A stretch of 64,000 bases of DNA from Lepeophtheirus salmonis (lineage: Eukaryota; Arthropoda; Copepoda; Siphonostomatoida; Caligidae): contig NC_052131.2 in assembly GCF_016086655.4 (NCBI RefSeq), positions 37,201,705 to 37,265,704 on the forward strand. The letters run 5' to 3'. Of the stretch, positions 1 to 11,009 are shown one piece after another (within the stretch, counting starts at the first letter, position 1; every line of letters starts with the position of its first letter). The translations under genes and the position numbers were made by a program. The notes under the pieces were generated by a model that saw only the letters and a program-made list of their open reading frames with translations, was not told where the DNA came from and ran no database searches.

Positions 1-429
1 TAAATACATACATCCAAACTTCAATTTCATCGTCAGGAAGATTCGATAGATCATTCATTTGGAAAAATAAATAAAAATTATTGTACTAGGAATGAATTAG
101 AATCTTTTAATTAAAAAAAAAATATCCAGTTTGATCTTTTTTCGGGTCAAATGAAATTGGATAAGATTATTACTAAAGATATATTCTTTAATGAAAGATG
201 TATGTATGTATTATAAGGTATTGCTGATCTGAGTAGTTAATTATCTTTTTTATGACATTGCCTCTCTTATATAATATTAAAGGCCTAGGTCTATGAAGGT
301 TAGTCTAGATAAATTAGGAGAATCTTGAAAGTCTTATAACGAATGAACTACATGGATTAAAGTCATATTTTATTATTTTTGAAAGCTATACTTAGTGACA
401 TTCAACTATTTGAAATGAAATGTATCCCT
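1..429. other. AT-rich sequence, nothing recognised
   Basis: No open frame, repeat end or RNA signature stands out in this stretch. It is AT-rich and runs up to the transposase remnant that begins near position 430. Confidence 0.5.
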
Positions 430-880
430 TTTGATAACCACAGCCACGCGGCAACAGAAGCTTTGGCAGGCTTAGGCGACCTCGTGCGGATCTAACTTTG
501 CTATTGTATGGGTAATGGGCTGCTTCGGGGCCTCCACAGACAAATAATATATGGCACAGGCCTCATGCTCGACCCTCTTCCAGAGGTATAAATCCAAAGA
601 TTCAGACACAGGCAGTTTGCAGGTCAAAAATTCGGGCTCTGAAAGTGAGGAAATTTTGTGGAATAGACATTCTGCACTTTTTTGCCCTTGTGCGTTGTCT
701 TGCTGGAAGGTATAATTTCTTTCTTAATTTACTCAATACATCCAGGGAATCTAAATTAAAAGTGCATAGCCAGAACCAGTAGAATGCCAAAGCTTGATCC
801 ACACGAGGTTCCCCGGGCCTGCCAAAGCTGCCAGTGACATGTGGCCGAGCTTATCAGGGGAAGCAGATCTCATTATGAAT
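430..880 (-). pseudogene. Mariner/Tc1-type transposase remnant
   Basis: Read on the minus strand this is the second half of a DDE transposase. Around 715-690 the frame reads FQQDNA, the usual context of the second catalytic Asp. Around 570-545 it reads LDLYLWKRVEHEA, which matches the D-x-Y-x-W block near the third acidic residue of mariner-like transposases. It continues into a short Ala/Lys-rich stretch and meets a stop near 468. The N-terminal DNA-binding half is missing and the frame shifts upstream of 720 (a second frame carries on to 802). I could not find terminal inverted repeats, so the borders are approximate. Its GC content is clearly higher than the flanks, which is typical of recently inserted transposons here. 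The family assignment rests on motifs alone; no function is expected to remain. Confidence 0.6.
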
Positions 881-1459
881 AATTGAATTTCATTATACTT
901 TTGAAACAAACAATATATTTTTTAGCAATCCCTTGAGCTCATATAAGTATTTTCAGTATTTTCATTTATTTTACGAAATTAAAAAAAATATTACAAACTT
1001 GAATAATGTAACTTTGAGTCTATTTTGATGGTATAATAAAGTCTGTTTTATTTTTGGGGTTACCTCTTCTCCAGTTCTCTAACTGTTTTTTTTAAAGAAA
1101 TGTTCACTGACAAAGAGCTAACCCATATTACACATGTTTCAAAATATGTGAAACAATGTAATATTAATGTTTTATTACAACAAGAAATTATTAATTTTTT
1201 AATCATTTAAGATTATGTCAAATAGAAAAACTCTATTTGTTTCTTCGGGTACTAAGAAGAGGGATGAATAAGAAGTTTAATTTATACTTAAGTTATATTA
1301 TATTGGTATTCAATACATAAGGAAGAAGACAAACGTTTTTCAATTGGCTTTAATTTGAGTATCTCCAAGCATCTTAAAAGCAATGTCTGACTTTCCATCC
1401 TGTTTTTTTTTACAATTTTATTATTTATTAGTATTTTGTATGCAATTTATATAGACATA

Positions 1460-2686
1460 TAGTATGTCCAATAATTGATTGTCGTATTAAAAATATATAC
1501 TTTTATAGTAAAAAAAAAAAAATTAGTCGGAATAAAATGAACTTTGGCTGATACAATCATTAGACAATATTGAATTTTTCTGATGCAATAATTTTTGATG
1601 ATTGCTTCATACATCAGTATAAAAGGGCTCAGAAAACATACCATAGAATGTTAGTTGAAATTCAATATCCAAAATGGTGAGAGAGCACTACTCTTTGGAG
1701 ACCAGAGCCAAGGCTGTTGGTATGATAGAGGGTGGATCAAGCCAGAGAGACGTTGCTCAAAGGTTACAGATTCCTCTCAGGACTATTGAGAATGGACAAA
1801 CCCTTGCAAATCAGAAGGGTCGAGGAAGGAAGAAAAAAATTCGCAAAGTTCCCAAACTGGTGATTTCAAAAGCTTTGACCAAAAAGAGGCAATCCACAAG
1901 GAAACTTGCACCAAGATTAATTTCAAAGGCCTATCCAATATCCAAGTCATCTGTCCACAACGACCTGAGTCACTCTTTGAATGCTTTGCCATACATACCT
2001 TGTCTGCACCCCAAACGACTGATGATGTATTCTCTTCAGGGAGGAAAGTCCATTTGAGCTATTTCATGCCCCAAATCCCCAAACAAATCGGGTTTGGGCA
2101 AGAGATAAGGGAGATGTGGAACTCACTCCAACTGCGAAATTTCCTCTGAAAATTCAGGTTTGGGCCGTTATCAGCCGCCAGGCACTGTCAAATCTTGACC
2201 TGATTCCACGAAACTAAACTGTCACGGCCGAGTACAACTTAATGGAGATCATAAGCATGTCTCTGATGTCAGCTTTGTCTCGTACTGAAGAAACTGGATC
2301 TCCATTGAAGAGGAAAATGTTGTCTGACACATCAAGAGCCATTTTCCAGCGGGATGGTGCCCCTGCTCATCACTTTAAAAAGGCACATGGCGTTCCAACA
2401 GTCCTGATTTGTCTGCCATTGAAAATTTGAGACCCTTTGTCCAGAGGGAACTCAATGAAAATGCTCCAGCAATTTCAGAGGATGAATTTAAAAAAACTGA
2501 CAAAAGCTTGGGAAAAAATTTCTCCAGATACTTTGAAGAATGTGTATGAGGGGATGCTAAAACGCATAAAAAAATGAATGAAGCTTAAGCAAATAAGGCT
2601 TTTCGCCAAAAAAAAAAAAAAAATACTTGTTAAGGTTATTTCATGATTTAAAAAAAAAAAAACACCATCAATTTTAGGCCATACTG
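1460..2686 (+). mobile_element. Tc1-like transposon, about 1.2 kb, decayed
   Basis: The ends are imperfect inverted repeats: the left begins TAGTATGTCCAATAATTGAT and the right, reversed, begins CAGTATGGCCTAAAATTGAT. Each is flanked by TA (1458-1459 and 2687-2688), the target duplication expected for Tc1/mariner insertion. The interior carries a broken transposase on the plus strand. The length of about 1.23 kb is near that of an autonomous Tc1-like element, so this is a nearly full-length copy inactivated by point mutations and frameshifts rather than a MITE. Confidence 0.75.
1674..2577 (+). pseudogene. Tc1-like transposase, frameshifted
   Basis: The first segment (1674-2057, ATG at 1674) encodes an N-terminal helix-turn-helix: SLETRAKAVGMIEGGSSQRD followed by VAQRLQIPLRTIE, the paired-type recognition domain of Tc1 transposases. 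After about residue 105 the frame breaks. A second segment (about 2240-2430) contains FQRDGAPAHH, the conserved block holding the second catalytic Asp. A third (about 2410-2577) gives the C-terminal tail ending LKRIKK before a stop. At least two frameshifts and the missing first Asp region make it non-functional. The gene lies between the inverted repeats of the element at 1460-2686. Basic residues after the first helix-turn-helix (GRGRKKK) match the linker that Tc1 proteins use for DNA contact. Confidence 0.75.
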
Positions 2687-2688
2687 TA

Positions 2689-5558
2689 TCGTTAATTACT
2701 TTCTAGAACTTTGTACGAGGAGCACATGTGGTCTGCCTAATTTTCTATGTAGCGTTATAAATTTGATTCAAATAAAATTTATATTTTTAAATAATTTCAA
2801 ATTAATGTGTTTTGCTAATTATTAATGCAAATTAATCTTTTAAAAAGCACCTATAACCATCTTTGGAAAATCATATTCCTCCATTTTATATTTCTGCAAT
2901 GTAAAAGCTGCCAATTTGGAGATTGATTAGGGTGAGTAAGTGTGACGAAGCAATCTACTATTTTTTACATGTTATTTAAAGAAGATATTTAATAGTTATT
3001 CATATATTTCTAAGAAAAAAAATATGGATTTTTAATACTATAGTATCTGATGCCAAACACGATATTACCTTTAATGAATCTCTCAAATATTATTTCAACA
3101 AAATGAGAAAAAAATTCAATTCTCTTCAACTATGAATTAAACTTCATTTAAACATTTAAAATATTAATAAGAGCTAATTAGAAGTATACAATTGTCAGCC
3201 TTAGAATAAACTACATAGGAGTAAACACGACGTTACGTATCTTAAAAGTTCAGGAACTCACTATGCTGTCGATTTTCAGCTTCTTTTTGTGTGATTGATT
3301 GGATTCAAATTCAGTCTTGTTAAGTTAGCTCTGAGCGATTTCAAACAATCATTCAAAATCACTCCGTAGGTGGGACAAATTAGCTATTTAACAACTGCTT
3401 TGGGACCTTTGCTCGTTTTTTTTAAAGATAGGCTGAGAAATCCAATACAGTGATGAAAATTGAAATACTATACATTTAAATTAAACTACATTTATCTCTC
3501 TCAACCTTTACTCAAAAAAGAAAAATCTCTAAAATTGTAGGATATTCTCCTCCAAAAATACAAGACAATCGTCTTACTTTTAAAAGCGAGGCATAGTTAA
3601 CTGCTTAATAATAGCCCATTCCATTTTAACAAATAAATGTTCCGAACATTAATAAGAGGTAAGAAATGTAGAACATTGATGTTAAATATTTTAATTCATA
3701 AATCGTTAATAAGTATGCATTTCTAAAAGCGGTCATTAAATAATTACGATTTCCTGAATGTGCTCCTTTCTCTCAAAAGTTTTTCAAGCCATGCACAAAA
3801 ACCTTTGATATGAATATACAAAAGTATTCACATTTTTAAATCACATGAACCATTTTTTTAAGCATTACGAGTAACACACAAAAAAAATCACTTTGCTTCA
3901 CAAAGTGATTTTTCCTTTTGATCTGACTCAGGTAGACTATTTCTATCTGTTTTATTCTAGTCTAATTATTCTCAAAGTATGTTCTGTAGAACCCCAGGGG
4001 CTCTTAATATATCTCCTAGAATTCTGCAAAATATTGATAAATGTATAAAATGAGTACTATCTGGGGTTTCCAAAGGACAGTTTGTGATCTTTAAAGGTTC
4101 TGTATCGATTTGAGTTAAGGAATTAAGTCGTATTTTTTTAGAATTCAACTCACAGTTATGACAATTGAAAATATTGATTTGATTAGGTATTAGGACAATG
4201 TTAGCTTTCATCATATGGAGGGAGGGGGGAGGGTTGAGCTCAAAAAGTATCTTAAATGTTTACATTAAGGGGGCGGGGGTCAGCAACACCACTGCTCGTA
4301 GTTACAAGAAACTATTATAGAGCAGTTCATAATTAATCTTGCATTTTGGGGTGCCATAATTCAGTCCTATGGTTGTTTGACATGTAAATAGAATTGTGAT
4401 AAGTTGATGACATTTATTCAAAATATATGTCTTGTTAACCATGAAAGGTCCATAGTTACAAAATATCAACATTTTTGTAACGCTATCAAATTAATACCTC
4501 GTATTTCCAAGATTTAGAAAAAAAAATCATTTCTAACTATGTGAGCTTCATTTAAATCTCTACAAATATATACCTGTTAAAAAAATGACAAAATAGATAT
4601 TTGATATTGCTTGAATGAGTAATGAATCAAACTCAATAATTTTAGAGTTCAAGGTATAAAATTTGACTATAAATTACTAGATGTTCATCTACTTATTAAA
4701 AAAAAAAACCCTTATGGAAGGATTTATTGTTGAATGTTTTACTTAAATTTTGTTATAACGACTTGACTTGAGACTCGACTTGATAATTTTCTCAAGGCTC
4801 AAACCTTCACTCATGAACACCTCTTGTGTCGAATAAAGTTTGAGTCACTCGTTTCTAGTCAATATCAAACCTAAATACATTGTTTCAATGATTTATTCTG
4901 AAATTGTAGAATTTGAAAAAAGTTTTACAAATACTTTGGTTAAATATTCTTTGGTTGATTCCCTTTTTTCAAACGTACAGATAAAGGACAGTGAAGAATT
5001 TTGCGGATAGCAATGCACTCATTTGATAAAAATGAGTAGAAAGATTATTTTGTCACTTTTAATTTGAAAAGAAAGGTATTTAGGGGTTTATTTAGCAATA
5101 TTTGGTGGATCATACTACTTATGTTCCTTACTTTATGTCTAATAATGTGCCACGAATTTGTTATTTACTGTTTCCAAGGATATTGAAGCATATGTTCATT
5201 TGTCTACGTATAGACTCAGGCCAAATATTTATCTATATTTACATATTAATAAACATACACCAAAGGAATGTACAAGATTTATAAAAATGCCTCACTTGTG
5301 CCTACTTTGAATGTCCCTTGCTCAAATATATTTAGAAACTTTAGGAATAATTTTGAACTATTTTACTCATATTTTTATGTTAATGAAGTACTATCCATAG
5401 AGCTGTAAATTCTGAGCACTTTTGGTGTGTTAAAACGTTGAAATACTAAACCCTCTCTGTATGTAGGAATTATTCCGTTGTCGTTGCCAAATTCTACTAT
5501 GAGTCCAACTAGGATTAGACTTATTACTCCACAACAAATCAGCAGTGGTACTCTCTGT
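2689..5558. other. AT-rich intergenic or intronic DNA
   Basis: No supported gene. The stretch contains a 13-bp stem hairpin at 3883-3913 and a block near 3972-4010 that resembles the interior of hAT element ends (see findings). The remaining open frames are short and made of A/T-rich codons. Confidence 0.5.
3883..3913. repeat. Short perfect hairpin
   Basis: AAAAATCACTTTG at 3883-3895 pairs perfectly with CAAAGTGATTTTT at 3901-3913 around a 5-base loop. No adjacent gene gives it a role; it could be a tiny fold-back insertion or chance. Confidence 0.6.
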
Positions 5559-6253
5559 TAGTGATGGACGATTTATCAAAATCGGAATTTTTTTTTCTGG
5601 AGTCGGAAAAGTAATGTTTAATTTGCGATTCAGATACTTATTTATTACTGGTATTTAACAAAATATTACTTTTCAAAATTAAGAAATAAAAAAATAGATC
5701 CTTCCCTCAAATTAAGGTATTTTTGCTTTTTACTAAAAAATTTAATATATGTATAATTTTTTTTAACTCTTTTTTTAATTTAATTTTTCAATAGTTTTAT
5801 TCTTTTAATTTTTTTATTTCGTAAATTTTATATTAGAAAAGGAGGTTTTGAAAAAAAATTCCAAAAATTTATTTTTTTGAGAAAAACTGGAGATTTTTGA
5901 ATTTTTTTTTTCAAAAAAATTATTTTTTTGAGAACAACCTGGGTTATGTTGATTTTTTTTTTTAAGTTAAATTTATGTAAATAGTAGTAAATTTTAGACA
6001 GGAAGTTTTATATTTGAAGTTAAATTTTTGGAATTTGTTTGGAAAAAAAAATCCAAAAATTTAAAAAAAAAATTTATTTATTTTTTTAAAATATATATAT
6101 AAAGTTATATAATCCTGTGAACGCCCTTGACAGTAATATGGTATTTTTTAACTATTATTTAAAATATGAAAGAGCCGGAATCAGCATTGCGAATTTTTAT
6201 TCGAATAGCAGTGGAATCCTCATCAGCATTTTTTCTGAATCGTCCCATCACTA
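5559..6253. mobile_element. hAT-like non-autonomous element
   Basis: The left end begins TAGTGATGGACGATTT and the right end, reversed, begins TAGTGATGGGACGATTC, a near-perfect terminal inverted repeat of the TAG/CAG...TGG type used by hAT transposons. The flanking octamers CTCTCTGT (5551-5558) and CTCTTAGT (6254-6261) agree at six of eight positions, as expected for an aged 8-bp target duplication. The 695-bp interior has no coding capacity. Its middle (about 5840-6119) appears to contain a nested piece of the GGGGCGTC-end repeat family, ending AATCCTGTGAACGCCC at 6110-6125. Confidence 0.6.
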
Positions 6254-6867
6254 CTCTTAGTCATTTACGAGCACATACCCTTTAGAGTTTGATGTTCCCT
6301 CATTTAAGAATGAAAAAAATAACAGCATTGGAAAAAATAAATAATGCTCAGATTGGGAACTAAAAAAAATCTTGCACGCCATAATATGCATAGAATTTAC
6401 AATTTTAACCGACCGTCTACAAACTGTTTGCACATATATATGGATAAACATGTTCAGATGAGATATGAATTAATCCAAGGCTATAAAAGAAGAAGCAAAG
6501 AATTAAGGGCATGGACTTGTAATCCATGATACAGATGTTTTTGTCAAATGGAAGTTGTTTTTTTAATATATAAAAATATATGTATATTGTGTGGAATGTG
6601 CAAATAATAGCGAGCATGAAGTTTATTGTTAGGCCCTTAGTTTTTTCACACTCACTCCATCGATGTACATAAGTTTAATTTAAAAGTGAAATAAGGCTTG
6701 AATGTTCCAAATGAGTCAAATAAATGTCAAACTTCTAACTTAATTTCGTTTTAAATAACAAAATAATAACTAAACTATAGATTAGAGTTGCTCATTTTCG
6801 GGGTAATTTCAGAAAAAGCAAATACTCCAATCTTTCGAATTTTAATAAATTTATTTGAGTTCAAGTA

Positions 6868-7664
6868 CAAGGTCAGTCAAGTACATCTGAACCATCTTTA
6901 ACTACATCCTGAACAATAAAGAAAGTATTAAACAGGGTTTTTTTTCAATTTCAAAGTGAGATAAGGAGGATTATCATTAATTTAGTTGCGCAACTTTTAA
7001 TTCAAAACAAGTATTGACGAGGGAGTAGACCTGAAGGAACGCCACAATCGAATTAGCTTGTACAATAACAATGCCCCGCGCATATCAAAAAGATGCTCGA
7101 GTATCAAAAGAGCACAGTCTACGAGGTCCACAACCGATGGAAGGAGGAACCGGCATATAAAAGAAAATCCCACAAGTCCCGGAGTGATACAAAAATGCAC
7201 ACCCAGATGAACTCCAGTCTGACAAAGTGATACCTTGGATGAAAGCTGAGGAATATGGTGTTGAGTTACTGTTTCAACTAGACTCAGCCCCCCTCACAAT
7301 GCTTGACCCAAAACTTGTTGATAGAAGCTAAGGTACCATCCCAGGATATGAGTCCCATAGATTACTTCTTATAAGGGGAGTTAGAGAGAAAAGTTTCTGG
7401 CAAAATTCACACAAACAGTAACGACTCCTTGAAAGCCTCCATCATCAAGTAGTGAAAAAAAAGTCTCACCCAAGAACGTGGTCAAGGACTGTAAATTCTT
7501 TAGACCTCGTATCGAATAAATTATTTGCAAAGATGGCTGACACATTAAACGATTTTTTTCTTTTGTATCATTTAAACTTATAAATAAAATTTAAAACCTC
7601 TACTTGCTTCTCGTATTGATCAGGATACAGCTAAAGGGGTTCCTGGTTTACATGAATGACCCTG
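6868..7664 (+). mobile_element. Mariner-like transposon, internally deleted
   Basis: Inverted repeats of about 53 bp bound the element: the left starts CAAGGTCAGTCAAGTACATC and the right, reversed, starts CAGGGTCATTCATGTAAACC. Both ends abut TA (6866-6867 and 7665-7666). The plus strand encodes transposase scraps. A segment about 7100-7200 reads STVYEVHNRWKEEPAYKRK, a helix-turn-helix end. A later one (about 7280-7400) reads FQLDSAP and then SPIDYFLWGELERK, the blocks around the second and third catalytic residues. The first catalytic block is missing and several frames are needed, so the 797-bp copy is dead. Full-length members would be about 1.3 kb. Confidence 0.75.
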
Positions 7665-7666
7665 TA

Positions 7667-8559
7667 AACTCATATTTTCTAAAAGTATTTTTGTTTGAGT
7701 TTGAGTAATTTTCAGAAGTTTATCAATTTACGTTAAGTGGAGTAATAATTGAATCAAAAACTTGTCAATATTGAGATATTTGAGTAAATTATTTATATTT
7801 TAAGAAGAAAAATATACATTTTGAAAGGTTCAAAATCAATGAATTTTTCCTACTTTGGAAGGTGAAGTTATAATTAAGTATGCATTTGTTGTAGGCTCTT
7901 TGATGGGTCTTATTATTTTCTCGATGCATATTATGTGCACTGTAGCAAAAATTCTTCAAAACTTTACCTCCAATTAACCTTTAATTGCATAAATTAAACT
8001 TATGTTATCAAATAAATAAATGCGAGATATCCTGAAAAATATATTTTTCTAGGGAATTTCTTTTATGTGTAAATCCCCTCTAAATCCTATTGCTATGTAT
8101 GTAGAAGTGGAGAGTTTCGTTTTCAATATATACGATCAAAACAATATTCTAAATATTTGTATCATTCTAAATATTAAGGGTGGAGAGGCGTTTAGTTGTT
8201 CTTGGAAACACTTTATGGACCTACACTGGCGAGGTTGGTTGTCAATCCGATGACTTTCTTAAATCTGTGATTATTGGTGAGTTTACCAATACAAGGCGAC
8301 ATCTGAACCTTGTTAGCCTGTTGGGAACACGAATTAGGACGTCCAGGCCATAGGCTTACCTTAAAACAAATTCATGTTCAAGGATTTAATTGGCATTGTG
8401 CTCCTCTCAAATCCCTTTACGTTCTTGGCCATAAAAACTACTTTCTTTCCTAAATTCAAGATACAACAGTCAAGGTCTTGTCTTAATGGAGTCTGTATGA
8501 TGATACCATTTAAGTCTAATCATAAATGACCATATATTTCCAATTTTATAGAAGAGTAT
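7667..8559. other. AT-rich DNA with a short repeat-like block
   Basis: Nothing is recognised with confidence. Positions 8200-8460 are less AT-rich than the flanks and may be an unrecognised mobile-element fragment, but no conserved motif is visible. Confidence 0.35.
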
Positions 8560-8731
8560 GTTTGAGTCAAGAGTTGTTGAAGGAAAAGGTAAATAAAAAA
8601 AATCTTGTAACGTCCTATATCCTATCATATTGATGGATAGATTAATCCACAAATGGGTTCCAAATTTGGTTCGCAGAGTCTCAAATAGTAACGTAGCCCT
8701 GATTCCTTCAACAACTCTTGACTCAATCAAA
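8560..8731. repeat. Inverted repeat with 24-28 bp arms
   Basis: The left arm 8560-8583 (GTTTGAGTCAAGAGTTGTTG...) is matched by the reverse complement of 8704-8731, differing mainly by a four-base insertion. The 120-bp spacer carries the start of an open frame. The same peptide PSTTLDS is therefore encoded on both strands. It may be the ends of a small fold-back element. Confidence 0.55.
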
Positions 8732-8938
8732 CATTTAGTGGATGTAAGAAGCAAAATAACTACAGATCTTAAAGGTTCCTCTGGTTTAATTAAATGTATG
8801 TGTAAGCAATCAAATGAATATACAACAACAATTGACCATTCTTCAGGCGAATTTGTATCTTGGAACTCTGTTTTTGCTTCTCATAAAATCTTGATCAAAC
8901 AGTTAACGTATAAAGAAAGAAAGTTTAGCTTCAAGTAA
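8633..8938 (+). CDS. Unrecognised ORF, 101 codons
   Basis: An open frame runs from ATG 8633 to the stop at 8936-8938. It begins MDRLIHKWVPNLVRRV and ends with a basic, aromatic tail (KERKFSFK). No signal peptide or long hydrophobic segment is visible, and I recognise no domain. It has four Cys/His-poor thirds and a single CMC motif near residue 62. An inverted repeat (8560-8583 with 8704-8731) overlaps its 5' part, so part of the frame is repeat sequence. Similar codon use continues past the stop in another frame. This could be a decayed transposon gene or a chance frame; host gene status is unlikely. Confidence 0.2.
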   Translation: MDRLIHKWVPNLVRRVSNSNVALIPSTTLDSIKHLVDVRSKITTDLKGSSGLIKCMCKQSNEYTTTIDHSSGEFVSWNSVFASHKILIKQLTYKERKFSFK

Positions 8939-10168
8939 CACTTCCGGGACCACAAGAGCCCATTCATTGCATCCAAGGAGACATTGAGGACATCATTACT
9001 GGCTCAACCATTAATTGAATTGGATTTTTTCACAGAATTTCCTTGATTCTCTTTTTAATACAAACAAACTTAAACTCTTTGTTACATGAGTAATTCAATT
9101 GATTTGCTAGTCGATTTATTTACTATTGTATAAGAAAAATTTTAAAAAAAGTGCAAAGGTCTTATTTATACATTTAAGTGAGGCAAATTTCCATTGAAGC
9201 TGCTATGAACTATAGGGCTTATCATGAGAGCTTGAGAGTACACAAATACATCGAAATTATTGATGAAAGTGTGAAACATCTATTATGATTAATAAAATAA
9301 CCCAGTATGTATATAATTTTTTTGTTTTTTTTGCAAACCTCCTCATTTTTAGTTATCTAATATCCTCTGTCCTAGACTTCTATATCAAGCATTAAGGCCA
9401 AAGGAAAGAAACTCACACTAAGCAAGTACGTTTGTAGAATTTTTTACTCTGTATTAGAAATTGACCTTAATTGAAGGGACATTCTTCTTTTGTATCAATA
9501 CATAGGTATATGTTTATAAAATACCTTATTCGTTGTTTCTTGTAAGCCTCCTCCCCGCCATAAATAGGGATAATCAAATTAGGGATTGATTGTTTCAAAC
9601 CCCAGTCGTCTCATTATTCCTTTCTTCTTCCTTTACGCCTTTTTCTCTGTACTTTACTAACTTTCATTGGGAGTATTGAACTCAAACATATTTTCTCGTT
9701 CTTACTACCGAGTGGGTATAAAAATAATGAGCCATTGATTAATGAAGTTTATTGGATCCCTCTGGCATAATGTACCTATAGTTATTGGATAAGTACCGGG
9801 TGGTACATAATTAGAGGAGTTTAACAGTTTAACGAAACTAAATGAAGAGTAAGTTGTAGAAATTTTGTTATACAAAATATAATAAAATATTTCTTGGTTA
9901 GGATTGAAATAAAAAAAAGGCCCAAAGACACCACTTTTGCAACAAAATCCTTAAAAGTTTTATCCCCCTTGAATTTGCAATGTAGGGTATGTTCGAGGGA
10001 AAGGCAGTTTCCAGGATGAGCAAGGACTCTTTGATAGCAGCCACGTGGTACAATATTCCTGAATGTGTTGTGCGTACTATCTTAAAGTCAGCAAGTTGTT
10101 CAGAACAAGACATTGAATGATATACTAGTCAAATGTAGGTGAATATTAAAAAAATTGAATCTTATCTA
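8939..10168. other. AT-rich DNA, no supported gene
   Basis: A 71-codon minus-strand frame at 9898-10113 is slightly GC-richer than its surroundings but shows no motif I recognise. A lone TACCGGGTGGTAC at 9796-9808 resembles the inverted-repeat tip of the CTGGGTGGTCC mariner family elsewhere in this window, but no partner end was found. Confidence 0.4.
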
Positions 10169-11007
10169 GTCGTACACATTTTATTTTTTTCAATTTTGCA
10201 TAAGTAAATTTTAATGAAAATGTTTGAGGAGGACATTTAATTAACAAAGTCATCTAAAAAAAGTGCTCGGCACACATTATATTCAATATGTGAGCCCTCA
10301 ATTTCAATAATTGCCTCAATACAAGGCCTAAATCCTTTGCAGACCTTGACTATGTAGTCAGACTCGAGTTTGGTACACTTCTTCTTGATGGAAGCCTCTA
10401 GAGGCTGGACACACCTGTGAGGAGCTGCACTCTAGACGCGTCTAGATAGAGTAGTCCAAGGGGTTCACGTCTGAAGAAGAAGGCAGCCACATGGTGAGGT
10501 CCTACAACTCCCGAAACTTGTCTCTTAGGAAGACCTGGGTCTTAGCGGTGCGATGACACGGAGCTCCGTTTTGAGTGGAAACAAAGTTGTTCCCGAACGT
10601 TTCCTTGGCCCAATGTAACACCTTCTACTCCAGAAATTGGATGCAATCATCTATTTTGAATGGTTTTTGTTTCTCCACAAAAATGAGAGGAGAGACTTCA
10701 TTTGTGCTAGCTACTGGATTTTGTTCTAAAGACATGTTTCATTCAAGCTGAGATATTGTCATGAAGTTCGGTCGTGATGTAACGGCTGTTCTGCTTATTC
10801 ATAGTGGTATCAATGGTAAATAAAAAATCATCAGAAAAGAGGAAGAATTTGCCCAAATTTTTGTTGGCCTTCAGAGAATTTCGAATCTTCTCTGCTATTT
10901 CAAGCCGTCTCAGCTTGTTCTCTTCAGAGATATGATGTCTTGTTTCTTTCCTCCTTTATTTTGAAAATACTGTCATTCTGCATTGAAAATAATAAAATGT
11001 GTACCAC
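10169..11007 (-). mobile_element. Mariner-like transposon, internally deleted
   Basis: The left end begins GTCGTACACATTTTATT and the right end, reversed, begins GTGGTACACATTTTATT. Both are preceded by TA on their own strand (10167-10168 and 11008-11009). The coding strand is minus. Between about 10700 and 10260 the frames read PFKIDDCIQFLE, then QNGAPCHRTAKTQVFL, then WLPSSSDVNPLDYSIWTRLE. The last is the classical PSSPDLNPLDY block at the third catalytic residue, with Pro and Leu replaced. Premature stops and a shift after FLE inactivate it. The N-terminal DNA-binding domain is mostly gone, giving 839 bp instead of about 1.3 kb. Confidence 0.75.
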
Positions 11008-11009
11008 TA

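Noticed and set aside
9796..9808. TACCGGGTGGTAC as an inverted-repeat tip
   Set aside because: No second end or family arm continues from it.
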